Assembly: GCF_002377905.1 (NCBI RefSeq)
Contig: NZ_DFQS01000003.1
Coordinates: 27,714 to 91,713 of the forward strand
Direction of reading: 5' to 3'
DNA length: 64,000 nucleotides
DNA from: Psychrobacter sp. UBA3483
GTDB lineage: Bacteria > Pseudomonadota > Gammaproteobacteria > Pseudomonadales > Moraxellaceae
Part shown: piece after piece, positions 9,137 to 17,015 of the stretch
Layout of the letters: each line of letters begins with the position of its first letter
How positions within the stretch are numbered: the first letter of the stretch is position 1
Translations under genes and position numbers: made by a program
Notes under the pieces: generated by a model
Database searches by the model: none
The model's input: only the letters and a program-made list of their open reading frames with translations
Told to the model about the DNA's origin: nothing

Positions 9137-9506
9137 GAGGGTGTACCTTAATAATTTGGGATAGAGATAGGATTATTTTTTAGTCATTATTCTTTATTAG
9201 CAAAATCCTTTAATAAAAAATCTTCTCACAAAAATCTTTTAATAAAAGGCTCAAAAGCGAAAGCTTGGCTAAATATCTTTAAAAGTGCGCCAAAAAACGG
9301 GACTGATTAGTTTAGCTACTCAAAAGAAGGCGGTATTTAAGCATATTCCCATAAAAAAACAATCGCAAACCGACTAAAGCCGCTTTTTACCAGATTATCG
9401 GTTAAAAACGTCTTTTTCAGTTTACGATTGTATACTTAGATTATTCCAACAGTACTATATTGCTTGACTAGGTTGCTTCTATAACGAAGCCATTATCTCG
9501 ACTTAT
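9137..9506. other. Intergenic region
   Basis: No gene. It contains the upstream region of the roadblock gene, AT-rich with repeated CTTTTAATAAAA-type stretches near 9200-9245, and the long erpA terminator hairpin at its right end. Confidence 0.5.
9360..9430 (-). terminator. Long-stem terminator downstream of erpA
   Basis: On the minus strand, CAATCGTAAACTGA pairs with TCGGTTTGCGATTG (14 bp with two G-U pairs) across a loop of about 43 bases and is followed by seven T's. The loop is unusually large for a simple terminator. Confidence 0.65.
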
Positions 9507-9887
9507 TTAAAGAGAAAACGATGAACCACAGCCACAAGTGGTGGTGGCATTTGGATTGGTGACGATAAAGCGTGCGCCTTCTAAACCCTCGGTATAGTCG
9601 ACGGTCGAGCCTTGCAGATACTGATAGCTTAGCGAATCGACGACTAAGGTCACATCCTCATTATCAAAATTGGCATCATCTTCATTGAGCTCATTGGCAA
9701 AGTTAAAACCATAAGAGAAGCCTGAACAGCCGCCACCCGTCACATAGACACGCAGCATAAGATTGCTGTCACCTTCTTCTTCACGCAGGCGACGTACTTT
9801 TTTCGCCGCACTGTCGGTTAAGTTTAAGGCAGTTGGGTCGACTGGTTGACTTGTGCTTGGATTAAATTGATTGGCTGATTCGTTCAT
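9507..9887 (-). CDS. erpA: Iron-sulfur cluster insertion protein ErpA
   Basis: An A-type Fe-S carrier that delivers clusters to apoproteins such as IspG/IspH. The three cluster-binding cysteines are in GGGCSGFSYGF and CGCGSSFS. Starting at the ATG at 9887, with GAGG five bases upstream, gives 126 residues. An in-frame start at 9911 exists but lacks a ribosome-binding site. The N-terminal 25 residues (NESANQFNPSTSQPVDPTALNL) are a variable extension. Monocistronic. Confidence 0.93.
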   Translation of the reverse strand: MNESANQFNPSTSQPVDPTALNLTDSAAKKVRRLREEEGDSNLMLRVYVTGGGCSGFSYGFNFANELNEDDANFDNEDVTLVVDSLSYQYLQGSTVDYTEGLEGARFIVTNPNATTTCGCGSSFSL

Positions 9888-10485
9888 ATCTACCTCAGTT
9901 GCTAAAATCAAATGATTTGTTTTTTATTTCTGCGAGGTCGTCTATTTATACTGGATAGGGCGACTGACAAGTAGCGGCTGTTAAGCATAGGCTACGTAAA
10001 GTTTTTTATACTTGGTTAAAGTGTCTGGCTGCTCATGTTGGATGTTCATCGCAGCATGGCGATATTTTTGCATGGCGACACTTTAGCATTGCAACATTGT
10101 GGCATGGCCGTTTGGTGAATAGCAATGCTGCCGTTATTTAACTTTGAACACTTAACTTCAGACACCTAACTGCATGATGTCAATAGTGTTTTACTAGTAT
10201 ATCATAATTGGGGTATTGATTGATTTGTCAAGGGTGACAGCAGCGTTTGCAACTATATAGTAGTTTTAAATGCCAAATAGTGGTTTTAAATACCAAATTT
10301 TTAAATCGTTGGCACATCATAATGGTAGTAAGTGGTTTTTAGCAGTATAAAGGATTGAATTTAAAATAGTTATTTAATCGTTTGCCTATGCGCCAAGCGT
10401 TTGAAATAATAGCCGCCTGTAAACATGCCAGACGTATGTTTTTATTGCCTTATGTTTTATATTATTGTTGAGATGAAGAAATTAT
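9888..10485. other. 600-bp divergent intergenic region
   Basis: No gene is supported. It separates erpA (-) from the ABC-F gene (+) and must hold both promoters. It contains repeated GCATGGCGA words near 10050-10110 and a 20-bp tandem duplication at 10258-10297. Confidence 0.5.
10258..10297. repeat. Two tandem copies of a 20-bp repeat
   Basis: Adjacent copies of TAGTRGTTTTAAATRCCAAA (10258-10277 and 10278-10297) differ at two positions. They lie about 190 bp upstream of the ABC-F start and could be duplicated regulator sites or simple slippage. Confidence 0.7.
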
Positions 10486-12555
10486 ATGATCGAATTTAAA
10501 GACGTTGGCGTTCGCCGTGATGGTCGTGAGTTGTTTGCAGGGGCAAGCTTTCAGCTCCATCCGGGCCACAAAGTTGGCTTAACGGGCAATAACGGCACCG
10601 GCAAATCCACCTTGTTTGCCTTATTATTAACGCAAATGGGCACCGGCGATACCGAAGTGACGCTTGATAAGGGCGAAGTCAGCATTCCTGATAGCTGGCA
10701 GGTGGCACACATGGCGCAGGAAGTCGGGGCGAGCACACAGACGGCGATAGATTACGTGCTAAGCGGTGATGAGCAGTGGTATGAGATTAATGCGGCGTTA
10801 AATGATTTAAGCAGTGTCAGTGACGATCAGATTGGCGTTTTGCATCAGCAGTTTGATGAAATTGATGGCTATCGGACGCCGACCAAAGCGGCGCAAATCA
10901 TGGCGGGTCTTGGTTTTAAGACCAGTCAGCATGAGTTACCGGTTGAAGGGTTCTCAGGTGGTTGGCGCATGCGCTTAAACCTTGCTAAGACCTTGATGAG
11001 CCGGGCCGATTTAATGCTCCTTGATGAGCCAACCAACCATTTGGATTTGGACGCCATTCTTTGGCTTGAGACCTGGATTAATGCTTATACCGGTTTGGTG
11101 ATTGTGATCTCGCATGACCAAGCGTTTTTGGATGCCACCGTCGGCCATATCTTGCACGTCGAACAACAAAAAATCACCCTCTATACAGGTAATTATCAGC
11201 AGTTTATCCGTACCCGTCATGAGCGTATGGCGCAGCAGCAGCAAGCGTTTGAGAAGCAACAAGCGACCAAAGCCCATTTGGATGACTTTATTCGTCGTTT
11301 CCGTGCCAAGGCCAGTAAAGCCAAACAGGCACAAAGCCGTATTAAGCAGCTTGAGCGCATGGCAGAGCTGTCGCCGATGATGGCGGACAATCCGTTCTCG
11401 TTCCGCTTTTATGAGCCGGCCAATATGAGCTCGCCGCTGATAGAAATGAGCAATGCTGATATCGGCTATAGCGAGACGCCGCTTTTGCATAATGCCAACG
11501 TCCAAGTAACGCCCGACACCCGCCTTGGTTTATTGGGGATGAATGGCGCTGGTAAATCGACCTTGATTAAAGCCTTGGTTGGCGAAATTGGTATTTTATC
11601 AGGCAGCTACCGCGTCTCTGACACCTTAAAGCTTGGCTACTTTAACCAGCACCAAATGGATACTTTAGACGCCGCGGCGACGCCGATGCAAATGCTGCGC
11701 CGACTAGCAGGTAAAACCTCTGATGCCGAACTGCGCTCGTTCCTTGGCAGTTTTGACTTTCGCGGCGACCGTATCGATACCGCAAGTGAGCTATTCTCTG
11801 GTGGCGAGCGCGCGCGTTTGACTTTGGCATTGATCGTTTGGCAGCGTCCAAATGTGCTGGTTCTCGATGAGCCTACCAACCATTTAGACTTACAAATGCG
11901 TCAGGCTTTGACCATTGCCCTGCAAGGGTTTAAAGGGGCAGTGGTACTGGTATCGCATGACCGTGAGCTGATTGCCAATGTCTGCGACGAGCTGTTTTTA
12001 GTGCATGACGGCCAAATCGACGAGTTCGATGGTGATATCAGTGACTACGGTAAATGGCTAGCAGAGAAACGCAAACAAGAAAATGCCTCGGACAAAAATA
12101 CCAGTAAGAAAAAGAACAAAAAAGATAATAAAAAATCTGTTTCACGTGAAACAGATGCAGGTTCGGCAAACAGTCAAATAACCAAACCATCAACCAGCCA
12201 ATCAGGCAATCAAGTGAGCAGTAATGCGTCGACTGCACCCGCAACTAACAAAGCCGCCCAGCCTTTAATTAGCAAAGAAGAGCAGCGCAAATTGGCTGCT
12301 GAGCAGCGTAAGCTCACCGCACCGATACGCCGTGAGATTGAAAATACAGAAAAGGCATTGGCCAAAATTGATGAAAAATTGGCCGGTTTAGAAACCAAGC
12401 TTGCCGATACTGAGCTGTACGAAGAAAGTCGCAAAGCTGATTTATTGCTATTGTTAGATGAGCAAACCGCGCTCCAGCAGCAGCATAGCGACAATGAAGA
12501 AAAGCTGTTGCTAGCGATGACAAATTTAGAAGAAATGGAAGCGCGTTTTCAATAA
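10486..12555 (+). CDS. ABC-F family ATPase, YheS-like
   Basis: A soluble tandem ABC ATPase of the ABC-F group, translation-associated factors that act at the ribosomal E site. The first domain has Walker A GNNGTGKS near residue 35, signature SGGWRMRL and Walker B LMLLDEPTNHLDL. The second has GMNGAGKS, SGGERARL and VLVLDEPTNHLDL. The basic interdomain linker (FIRRFRAKASKAKQAQSRIKQ) is typical. After about residue 530 comes a low-complexity Lys/Asn/Ser linker, then a C-terminal coiled coil (APIRREIENTEKAL...) as in E. coli YheS. At 689 residues it is longer than YheS because of this linker. The linker DNA carries a perfect parS-like palindrome. Confidence 0.9.
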   Translation: MIEFKDVGVRRDGRELFAGASFQLHPGHKVGLTGNNGTGKSTLFALLLTQMGTGDTEVTLDKGEVSIPDSWQVAHMAQEVGASTQTAIDYVLSGDEQWYEINAALNDLSSVSDDQIGVLHQQFDEIDGYRTPTKAAQIMAGLGFKTSQHELPVEGFSGGWRMRLNLAKTLMSRADLMLLDEPTNHLDLDAILWLETWINAYTGLVIVISHDQAFLDATVGHILHVEQQKITLYTGNYQQFIRTRHERMAQQQQAFEKQQATKAHLDDFIRRFRAKASKAKQAQSRIKQLERMAELSPMMADNPFSFRFYEPANMSSPLIEMSNADIGYSETPLLHNANVQVTPDTRLGLLGMNGAGKSTLIKALVGEIGILSGSYRVSDTLKLGYFNQHQMDTLDAAATPMQMLRRLAGKTSDAELRSFLGSFDFRGDRIDTASELFSGGERARLTLALIVWQRPNVLVLDEPTNHLDLQMRQALTIALQGFKGAVVLVSHDRELIANVCDELFLVHDGQIDEFDGDISDYGKWLAEKRKQENASDKNTSKKKNKKDNKKSVSRETDAGSANSQITKPSTSQSGNQVSSNASTAPATNKAAQPLISKEEQRKLAAEQRKLTAPIRREIENTEKALAKIDEKLAGLETKLADTELYEESRKADLLLLLDEQTALQQQHSDNEEKLLLAMTNLEEMEARFQ
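12135..12156. promoter_or_regulatory. parS: parS-like palindrome inside the ABC-F gene
   Basis: A 22-bp perfect palindrome whose core TGTTTCACGTGAAACA (12138-12153) is identical to the consensus ParB-binding parS site of bacterial chromosomes. It encodes VSRET in the disordered linker of the ABC-F protein. The exact match is seen in the sequence; ParB binding is inferred. Confidence 0.8.
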
Positions 12556-12655
12556 AAAGTTGTCACGGCAAGGTGACCGCTTGATTATTTAAGCGCTTAA
12601 CATAGTGACTATATATAGCCACTATATATAGCCCCTATAAAAACTCGTCGATATA

Positions 12656-12687
12656 AAAAAAGGGAGAGCCTGAGCTCTCCCTTTTTT
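12656..12687. terminator. Bidirectional terminator
   Basis: Perfect 13-bp stem AAAAAAGGGAGAG/CTCTCCCTTTTTT with a six-base loop, serving the convergent ABC-F (+) and RlpA-like (-) genes. Confidence 0.93.
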
Positions 12688-12693
12688 ATGCCA

Positions 12694-13056
12694 TTATTCC
12701 ATACGGTATTTACCATCTCCATAAGACAGTATTTTCATAGTAGTTGTGCAAAGTTCACAGTTTATTTGACCAGCAGCGGCTTTCGATAAATCCAATATAC
12801 GACCTTTAATATAAGGTCCTCTATCGGTAATTTTTACGATCACGCTCTGCTTTGTCTTTTTGTTAGTCACTTGTACCTTCGTACCAAACGGCAGCGTTTT
12901 ATGCGCGGCGGTGAGGGAGTTCATATTGAAGATACTGCCACTTGCGGTACGTTTGCCGTGGAACTTACTACCATAATAACTGGTGTTGCCGGCAAAAACG
13001 GTCGTACTTAACAGCAGCGATAAAGTGATGACTAAAGACTTGATTAAATAAGACAT
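12694..13056 (-). CDS. RlpA-like double-psi beta-barrel protein (secreted)
   Basis: A 120-residue exported protein: signal peptide (about 1-22, ending TTVFAG), then one RlpA-type double-psi beta-barrel domain. Family motifs are SYYGSKFHGKRTASGSIFN, LTAAHKTLPFGTKVQVTN and ITDRGPYIKGRILDLSKAAA. RlpA proteins are septal lytic transglycosylases or murein-binding lipoproteins. This one has no lipobox and no SPOR domain, so it is a minimal periplasmic form. The Asp of TDRGP and the conserved His and Glu region of the fold can be seen in part. Two cysteines (CELC) near the C-terminus are unusual. Confidence 0.85.
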   Translation of the reverse strand: MSYLIKSLVITLSLLLSTTVFAGNTSYYGSKFHGKRTASGSIFNMNSLTAAHKTLPFGTKVQVTNKKTKQSVIVKITDRGPYIKGRILDLSKAAAGQINCELCTTTMKILSYGDGKYRME

Positions 13057-13517
13057 TTAATACCTATTTCTTGTTGATGAGATAGACAGATACTCTTGCC
13101 TATGTTATCCATACTCCCTGCGAGTACAAATAATAAAGGCATTTTACAAGAAAGAGCTTGTTATACCCTTACAGGTATGTAAAAGAACTACTAAGGTCAA
13201 AAGTGCGCTGTTATGTCTGCAAATCTATGATTCACCATAGCTCAATCCTCTTAACCACTCTTTAATTTTGTTAACAATATCTCCATTATTACTTATAAAT
13301 ATAGCCTTTATACTTAAGGTAACTATTTATTTGTCTAACAGTTTGGGTTGGTATTGTTGGCCGTTTATTATTGTTATGATGATATGTAGATGACAATAAT
13401 AATGTTAACGACCATACGTTATATGCGTTATATCGCTCTCATACAAACCGGTCCATCGTTTCGTTTACATTGGCATAGCAGTCTTATTCACAGGCTTTTA
13501 TATTGAGGAAAAATAAC
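13057..13517. other. Divergent intergenic region upstream of cbpA
   Basis: No gene. It separates the RlpA-like gene (-) from cbpA (+), is very AT-rich, and contains the inverted repeat at 13365-13402. No clear heat-shock promoter could be assigned. Confidence 0.5.
13365..13402. promoter_or_regulatory. Inverted repeat upstream of cbpA
   Basis: Arms TTATTATTGT and ACAATAATAA are perfectly complementary over 10 bp, extend three more pairs with one G-T, and have no T-run beyond. The position about 115 bp before cbpA suits an operator or an mRNA leader hairpin. Confidence 0.45.
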
Positions 13518-14507
13518 ATGGCAGAGAAAAATTACTATGACATTTTGGGCGTCAAAAAAGATGCCAGCGATGCTGAGATTAAAAAGAAATATCGTAAGCT
13601 GGTACGCCAATATCACCCTGACGTCAGTGATGATCCAGACGCTGATAACAAAATCGCGGAAATCAACAATGCTTATGAAACCATCAGGGATAAAGACAAG
13701 CGTGCAGAATACGATGCCATGCTAGACAATCCTTTTGCTGGTGCAGGCGGCGCTGGGGGCTTTGGCGGTTTTGGTGGGCAATCTGCGGGCGCTGGCGGCC
13801 AAGGTGGTTTCCGCTGGGAAGACATCAAAGATCAGTTTGGCGAAGGTCAAGCTTATGGCGACGGCGGTTTTCGCTTCGATGATATTTTCTCCGCTTTTGG
13901 CGGCGGTGCGCGCGGACAATCGCAGCAGGGTGGTTTTAGGTCGCAAAATAGCCAAGGTCAAGACCAACATGCGGAGATTACCGTGGATTTGGCTTCGGTC
14001 TATAGTGGCGATGATTACAGTATCAAGCTAAATGTGCCCGTGCGTCAGCCAAACGGTAGTGTCGATTATGAAAATAAAACCCTTAAAATCAAAATTCCTA
14101 AGGGCATCACTGACGGCAAACAAATACGCTTAGCAGGACAAGGAGCTGCTGGTATCGGCGGCGGTAAAAATGGCGATTTATTTTTAAAGGTTAAAATCAG
14201 TCACGCTGATAATATCCGCATTGAAGGCGCCGATGTTTATCAAACCGTCAATATTGCGCCTTGGGAAGCGGCGCTCGGTGAAAAAATTACCGTTAATACC
14301 CCAGCTGGCTCGCTTGGGGTGACGATTCCTAAAAACAGCAAATCAGGTAGCAATTTACGCCTAAAAGGTAAAGGTATTCCTGCGAAGCAAGCGGGCAATC
14401 TATATTTGACCTTAAACATCGTCAATCCTGATGTCAGCAGCGAAGCGGCTATAAAAGCGTATGAGCAGCTTAAAGAAGCGTTTGCTGATACCAATATCAG
14501 CCGTTAA
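13518..14507 (+). CDS. cbpA: DnaJ-like co-chaperone CbpA
   Basis: A class B J-domain protein that stimulates DnaK. The J domain (residues 1-70) carries YYDILGV and the HPD motif in QYHPDV. A long Gly/Phe-rich region follows (about 75-150), then two C-terminal substrate-binding domains without the DnaJ zinc centre. The ATG at 13518 has GAGGAAAA upstream; an upstream TTG lies in the ribosome-binding site itself. The 329 residues fit CbpA (306 in E. coli), the excess being in the Gly-rich part. The cbpM-like gene follows 130 bp downstream, the usual pairing. Confidence 0.93.
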   Translation: MAEKNYYDILGVKKDASDAEIKKKYRKLVRQYHPDVSDDPDADNKIAEINNAYETIRDKDKRAEYDAMLDNPFAGAGGAGGFGGFGGQSAGAGGQGGFRWEDIKDQFGEGQAYGDGGFRFDDIFSAFGGGARGQSQQGGFRSQNSQGQDQHAEITVDLASVYSGDDYSIKLNVPVRQPNGSVDYENKTLKIKIPKGITDGKQIRLAGQGAAGIGGGKNGDLFLKVKISHADNIRIEGADVYQTVNIAPWEAALGEKITVNTPAGSLGVTIPKNSKSGSNLRLKGKGIPAKQAGNLYLTLNIVNPDVSSEAAIKAYEQLKEAFADTNISR

Positions 14508-14637
14508 TGACGGGTATTAACGGCTGGTATTAACGATTGGTGCTATCAGTTTTTAACTGTGATGAATCATGAGTAATCGCCCTGTAATAGAGATAAAGAC
14601 CATACGATAAAATAAAGCGCAAACGAGGATAATCATT

Positions 14638-14961
14638 ATGAAACACTCGCCTGAATTTACCGACATTATCTTGAGCCTAGATGAGCTTGTATCTGCTTGT
14701 GGACAAGAGCGCCAATGGGTCATCGAATTGCTTGAAGAAAATATTATCGAATATGATGTACCAGAGCGTCAGCAATTTACCGGTTATCAGCTGACAACCG
14801 TACGCCGTGCCTCGCGCCTCAGCCGTGACTTTGAAGCCAGTGTGCCGGCAATTGGTTTGATACTGGAGTTACTAGATGAGGTTGAGCAGCTGCGTCAATT
14901 TAAGCGCCAGCTTGATATGCAGATGCCGGTGATTGAAATAGACGTCGAGCATTTAAAATAG
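14638..14961 (+). CDS. cbpM: Chaperone modulator CbpM
   Basis: A 107-residue, MerR-like helical protein. ILSLDELVSACGQERQWVIELLEENII resembles the CbpM/MerR_2 N-terminal helix-turn-helix, and a C-terminal helix (LELLDEVEQLRQFKRQL) follows. In E. coli CbpM binds the CbpA J domain and inhibits its co-chaperone and DNA-binding activities; position directly after cbpA supports the same role. GAGGATAATCATT precedes the ATG at 14638. Confidence 0.87.
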   Translation: MKHSPEFTDIILSLDELVSACGQERQWVIELLEENIIEYDVPERQQFTGYQLTTVRRASRLSRDFEASVPAIGLILELLDEVEQLRQFKRQLDMQMPVIEIDVEHLK

Positions 14962-14985
14962 CCAATGTCTTATCATTGTCCATAA

Positions 14986-15015
14986 AAAAGAGTCTCTAAA
15001 TGAGACCCTTTATAC
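14986..15015 (+). terminator. Terminator after cbpM
   Basis: Short stem GTCTC/GAGAC, extended by AAAG/CTTT, followed by a modest T-rich stretch. Moderate quality. Confidence 0.55.
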
Positions 15016-15019
15016 TATT

Positions 15020-15053
15020 AAAAATACCGCTTTAAAAATGACGGTTTTTAATT
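15020..15053 (-). terminator. Weak terminator of sstT
   Basis: On the minus strand AAAACCGT and GCGGTATTTTT form a short stem followed by T's, about 25 bp past the sstT stop codon. Weak. Confidence 0.4.
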
Positions 15054-15077
15054 AAAACCAACGTCAATAATTAAAAA

Positions 15078-16280
15078 TTAACGCGCATATTTTGGATCAG
15101 CGGCAGCGGTAAATAAGACGTCCGTTGACGAGTTTAAGGCAGTTTCAGCGGAATCTTGTACCACCCCGATGATAAAGCCAATTGCCACCACTTGCATGGC
15201 GATGTCGTTTGGAATACTAAATAAGCTTGCCGCCAATGGAATTAACAGTAGAGAACCACCAGCCACACCAGAAGCGCCGCAAGCACTAATCGTTGCGACC
15301 AAACTTAGTAGTAGCGCTGACGCAAAGCTTACTTCGATACCAAGAGTATGCGCCGCTGCTAGCGTTAAGACGTTAATGGTAATCGCCGCGCCCGCCATAT
15401 TGATGGTTGCGCCTAGCGGAATGGTGACTGAATAAGTGTCTTCGTGTAGACCCAATTTACGCGCAAGGTTCATATTAACCGGAATGTTAGCGGCTGATGA
15501 ACGGGTAAAAAACGCAGTAATCCCTGATTCACGCAGGCAAGTAAACACCAGTGGGAAAGGGTTTTTACCCGTCTTAACTAAGACAATAATAGGGTTGACC
15601 ACCATCGCAATAAACAACATACAACCGACCAGTACCATCAAGATGCGCGCATAACCTGCTAGGGCGGCAAAGCCTGTCTCAGCGACGGTATTGGCAACCA
15701 AGCCTAAAATACCAAATGGCGCTAGCGCAATGACCCATTTGACCACTTGCGAGATGGCATCAGAAAAATCACTGACCACGGCGCGCGCGGTATCGCTGGC
15801 TTGACGTAGGGCAAAACCAATGATGATTGCCCACGCTAAAATACCAATATAATTGGCATCAGCGATGGCCTGCACAGGGTTGGCAACCAAATTCATCAGC
15901 AGGTTGGTGAGTACTTCTTTAAGGTTAGCAGGTGGTACTTGCTCAATGGTGGCATTGACCAATATCAGCTCGGTTGGAAATAAGAAGCTTGCGCCAACGG
16001 CGGTCAGAGCTGCCAAAAAAGTGCCAAACATATACATAATCAGCACCGGTTTGACATACACCTCATTGCCACTGCGATGTTGGCTAATCGCTGCCATGAC
16101 CAAAATAAAGACCAATATCGGCGCGACCGCTTTTAGCGCCCCAACAAATAGCGTCCCTAATAGGCCCAGCGCAATACCGATATTTGGTGCCAGCCAGCCA
16201 ATCAAAACGCCTAATATTAAACCGATAATAATAAGCGGTACCAGCCCTATACGCTGGTACATCGCAATCAATGAACGCAT
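15078..16280 (-). CDS. sstT: Serine/threonine:Na+ symporter SstT
   Basis: An inner-membrane secondary transporter of the dicarboxylate/amino acid:cation symporter family that imports serine and threonine with sodium. There are eight to ten hydrophobic segments. Conserved blocks include AFFTRSSAANIPVNM (serine-rich hairpin 1), VTIPLGATINMAGAAITI (transmembrane 7) and SACGASGVAGGSLLLIPLA (hairpin 2). The 400-residue length equals E. coli SstT (414) within the family range. No riboswitch-like leader is apparent. Monocistronic. Confidence 0.94.
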   Translation of the reverse strand: MRSLIAMYQRIGLVPLIIIGLILGVLIGWLAPNIGIALGLLGTLFVGALKAVAPILVFILVMAAISQHRSGNEVYVKPVLIMYMFGTFLAALTAVGASFLFPTELILVNATIEQVPPANLKEVLTNLLMNLVANPVQAIADANYIGILAWAIIIGFALRQASDTARAVVSDFSDAISQVVKWVIALAPFGILGLVANTVAETGFAALAGYARILMVLVGCMLFIAMVVNPIIVLVKTGKNPFPLVFTCLRESGITAFFTRSSAANIPVNMNLARKLGLHEDTYSVTIPLGATINMAGAAITINVLTLAAAHTLGIEVSFASALLLSLVATISACGASGVAGGSLLLIPLAASLFSIPNDIAMQVVAIGFIIGVVQDSAETALNSSTDVLFTAAADPKYAR

Positions 16281-16476
16281 CTATACACCCTCGACTTAGT
16301 CAATAAATATGAGATTTATTATAAAACGGAAAAGTAATCGAAGGATGGTAGCATTTTTTTAAGATAAACGCCTACCTTTAACCCATGCCTACCTAGGCAC
16401 ATAAGGTTAAGTAAAAGTGATTAATGAGAAAAAATGAAAGTGTTTTTTAGGACGAGAAATAAAAGGGTCTTATAGC

Positions 16477-16965
16477 TTAAACCTTAAAATGTGTCAGCTC
16501 GTAGCCCAATTGCTGATAAGTTTTATATTTACGCCGACCTTCTTGCGTACTCTCAAGGTCAGGTTTTATGAGCTCAAGCACCCGAGTAGGCTGGGCGTTA
16601 TTGGTCGCTGCCATAAAATTATTGACAGGATGGATGGTGGTATTTAAGACAATGCCTTTAAAATCCGCTGGCATATAACTGCTAAGTAAAACAGGGGCTA
16701 ATGGCTCACTATTATCTTGCACAGGTTTACTAGCATCTTTAGGCTCAGAAATAGTAGCGTGCAAAAGTCGCTGATGCGGTATAAAGCTTGCGGCATCATA
16801 TGACCATAGTGCCTCATCAAGTGTCGATAGCAATTCATCATCTTTATCTATGAGAATCAACAGCGACTGAGCGCTTTTATTCAGCGCTGTTTGGGTCAAT
16901 TGACAAATAAAGCCCAAGATATCTTGGGCTTTACTTTCACTTAAAATATAAAAACTGATGTTCAT
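16477..16965 (-). CDS. holC: DNA polymerase III subunit chi
   Basis: The clamp-loader accessory subunit that links SSB and the replisome. Family features are the N-terminal FYILSESKAQDILGFICQL, SFIPHQRLL, GIVLNTT and the C-terminal RRKYKTYQQLGYELTHFKV. An acidic/Pro-rich stretch at about 96-115 (SEPKDASKPVQDNSEPL) makes it longer than E. coli HolC (147). It lies 50 bp downstream of pepA, the usual pepA-holC order; valS does not follow in this window. Confidence 0.9.
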   Translation of the reverse strand: MNISFYILSESKAQDILGFICQLTQTALNKSAQSLLILIDKDDELLSTLDEALWSYDAASFIPHQRLLHATISEPKDASKPVQDNSEPLAPVLLSSYMPADFKGIVLNTTIHPVNNFMAATNNAQPTRVLELIKPDLESTQEGRRKYKTYQQLGYELTHFKV

Positions 16966-17015
16966 AAATTCATTTTCATAAATTGGTTTTTTACCGATAG
17001 ATTATTGATAATGGA

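Noticed and set aside
11011..11505. 164-codon minus-strand frame inside the ABC-F gene
   Set aside because: Lies opposite conserved ATPase motifs and has no start signal.
12601..12640. Repeated ATATATAGCC words after the ABC-F gene
   Set aside because: Two short copies in AT-rich sequence; not enough for a repeat element.
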